Part shown: one piece after another, positions 63,386-64,000 of the stretch | How positions within the stretch are numbered: the first letter of the stretch is position 1 | Layout: each line of letters opens with the position of its first letter | Assembly: GCF_016428645.1 (NCBI RefSeq) | Contig: NZ_JAELXW010000006.1 | Location: 62,001 to 126,000, forward strand | DNA length: 64,000 nucleotides | DNA from: Glycomyces salinus | GTDB lineage: Bacteria; Actinomycetota; Actinomycetes; Mycobacteriales; Micromonosporaceae | Direction of reading: 5' to 3' | Notes under the pieces: generated by a model | Databases searched by the model: none | Told to the model about the DNA's origin: nothing | What the model saw: the letters and a program-made list of their open reading frames with translations, nothing else | Made by a program: the position numbers and the translations under genes

Positions 63386-63753
63386 TGGAGCTGCTGGGAA
63401 TCGAACCCAGGTCCTCCGCTGCTTCTGTGAGACTTCTCCGGGTGCAGTCCGCTGCGCCTATTATCGAGCCCCGCCGATCTCGCGGACAAGTCGGCGTGGC
63501 GGGCTCTAGCCACCGTTGGTGTCGTCGACGGCCCAGCGGCCAAGACGTCGACCTAGCGTCCTAGATGATGCAGCTAATTCGGAACGGACGCCTATCCGAT
63601 GCTGCACCTTCACTGTCGCTTAGGCAGCGAGAGCGAAGGAATCGCGCTTTGCGTTGGCGATTATTCGTTTCCAACGTTGGTTAACGAGACAGCGTTGGCT
63701 TCCTCGACCCGCTTCCCTCACATCGACACACGGAGTCGAAACCGATCAGCCCC
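63386..63753 (-). ncRNA. ssrA: tmRNA (transfer-messenger RNA)
   Basis: 368 nt on the minus strand. The 5' end GGGGCTG (63747-63753) pairs with CAGCTCC at the 3' end (63387-63393) as the tRNA-like acceptor stem; the T-loop sequence TTCGATTC is present. CCA is not encoded. The tag reading frame (63620-63658) encodes ANAKRDSFALAA followed by TAA, a classic actinobacterial proteolysis tag added to stalled peptides. Partner gene smpB lies immediately upstream. Confidence 0.95.
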
Positions 63754-63805
63754 GAGGATGATGAGGTTGGAGTACCCCTGTTCAGTTGTGCTCTGGAATT
63801 CTAGC

Positions 63806-64000
63806 TCAGTTCAACGGCGGACCGGCAAGGGATATTCCGGTGGGGGTCTCTGGTGGTCCCGGGCGAGGCTGTATCCGGCCCGTTCGGGACCACCGGACAC
63901 CCCCTAAACCGCCGCGCTTGGCCGCCCTGCCCATGGCCCGCTCGATCTCGCGGTCGGCCTCGCGCTTGGCGATGGCCTGGCGCTTGTCGTGGGCCTTGCG
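63806..64000 (-). CDS. smpB: SmpB, 3' end (partial; C-terminal end uncertain)
   Basis: The frame entering from the right edge reads KAHDKRQAIAKREADREIER, the typical C-terminal helix of the tmRNA partner SmpB. It then continues in frame for about 35 more codons (AAKRGGLGGVRW...) through a strong hairpin (arms near 63842-63861 and 63885-63904) to a stop at 63806. A one-base shift at GCGGCGGTTTAGG would give a stop right before the hairpin, which is where SmpB should end. So either the protein has an extension or a frameshift/sequence error is present. Confidence 0.8.
   Translation of the reverse strand, partial: RKAHDKRQAIAKREADREIERAMGRAAKRGGLGGVRWSRTGRIQPRPGPPETPTGISLAGPPLN

Noticed and set aside
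1-64000. CRISPR arrays, rRNA genes, canonical tRNAs, prophage integrase
   Set aside because: I looked for regularly spaced repeats, tRNA-like ends and integrase motifs and saw none besides the tmRNA; absence by eye is not proof for tRNAs.

Overview
The window is high-GC actinobacterial chromosome. Codon use is GC-rich, and GTG/TTG starts and four-base ATGA/GTGA overlaps are common. Mycothiol chemistry (Mca), DUF397/DUF5753 regulators, a DUF4233-FolC pair, DUF4307 beside GreA, and a pair of Scy/FilP-like coiled-coil proteins next to a thiolase and MeaB all point to a filamentous actinomycete. A Glycomycetaceae or Micromonosporaceae-type organism is my guess; no rRNA or other taxonomic marker is present to settle it.

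Layout. 0-5.5 kb: a fused anthranilate synthase TrpE-TrpG, a RibD/DHFR-like reductase, a 2-hydroxyacid dehydrogenase, a lipoprotein-like membrane protein, CsaA and Ndk. 5.5-12 kb: a membrane-anchored VOC protein coupled to an SCO2521-like gene, converging on SCO2522-, SCO2523- (deviant ParA-type P-loop) and SCO2524-like genes. This conserved actinobacterial set has no assigned function, and the convergent genes share a perfect 25-bp palindrome. 12-19.3 kb: housekeeping (acetyltransferase, DUF4233, folC, valS, meaB, thiolase). 19.6-22.8 kb: two polarity/cytoskeleton-type coiled-coil proteins. 22.9-25.7 kb: an accessory island with a DUF397/XRE regulator pair divergent from four tightly coupled small genes that I cannot assign. 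25.7-27.5 kb: an orphan fused MalF/MalG-like permease preceded by what looks like the stump of its partner gene. 27.5-38.9 kb: a secreted polymorphic-toxin locus. A LamG protein and an RHS/YD-repeat giant overlap by ATGA; the RHS tail carries Cys-rich repeats and a glycine-zipper segment. A four-TM immunity candidate and AT-rich cassette debris follow.

39-43.3 kb: a ChvE-MmsA-MmsB-type monosaccharide importer with its own promoter. 43.6-48.2 kb: a pseudokinase, an alpha/beta hydrolase, small proteins, uracil-DNA glycosylase and threonine ammonia-lyase. 48.4-54.6 kb: an orphan MsiK-like sugar ATPase, greA, DUF4307, mca, a YqgE/AlgH protein and a CE1 esterase with a cellulose-binding module under a CebR-like operator. 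54.8-61 kb: an aldo-keto reductase, CorA, and a four-gene FecCD-type metallophore importer with an MFS protein behind a Zur/Fur-like box. 61-63.1 kb: START-domain (SRPBCC), ArsR and VOC genes with a large operator palindrome. 63.4-64 kb: tmRNA (tag ANAKRDSFALAA) and the 3' end of smpB.

The best candidates for undescribed biology are the four-gene coupled operon at 24.4-25.7 kb, the Cys-repeat/glycine-zipper RHS tail with its membrane immunity candidate, and the SCO2521-2524-type module.
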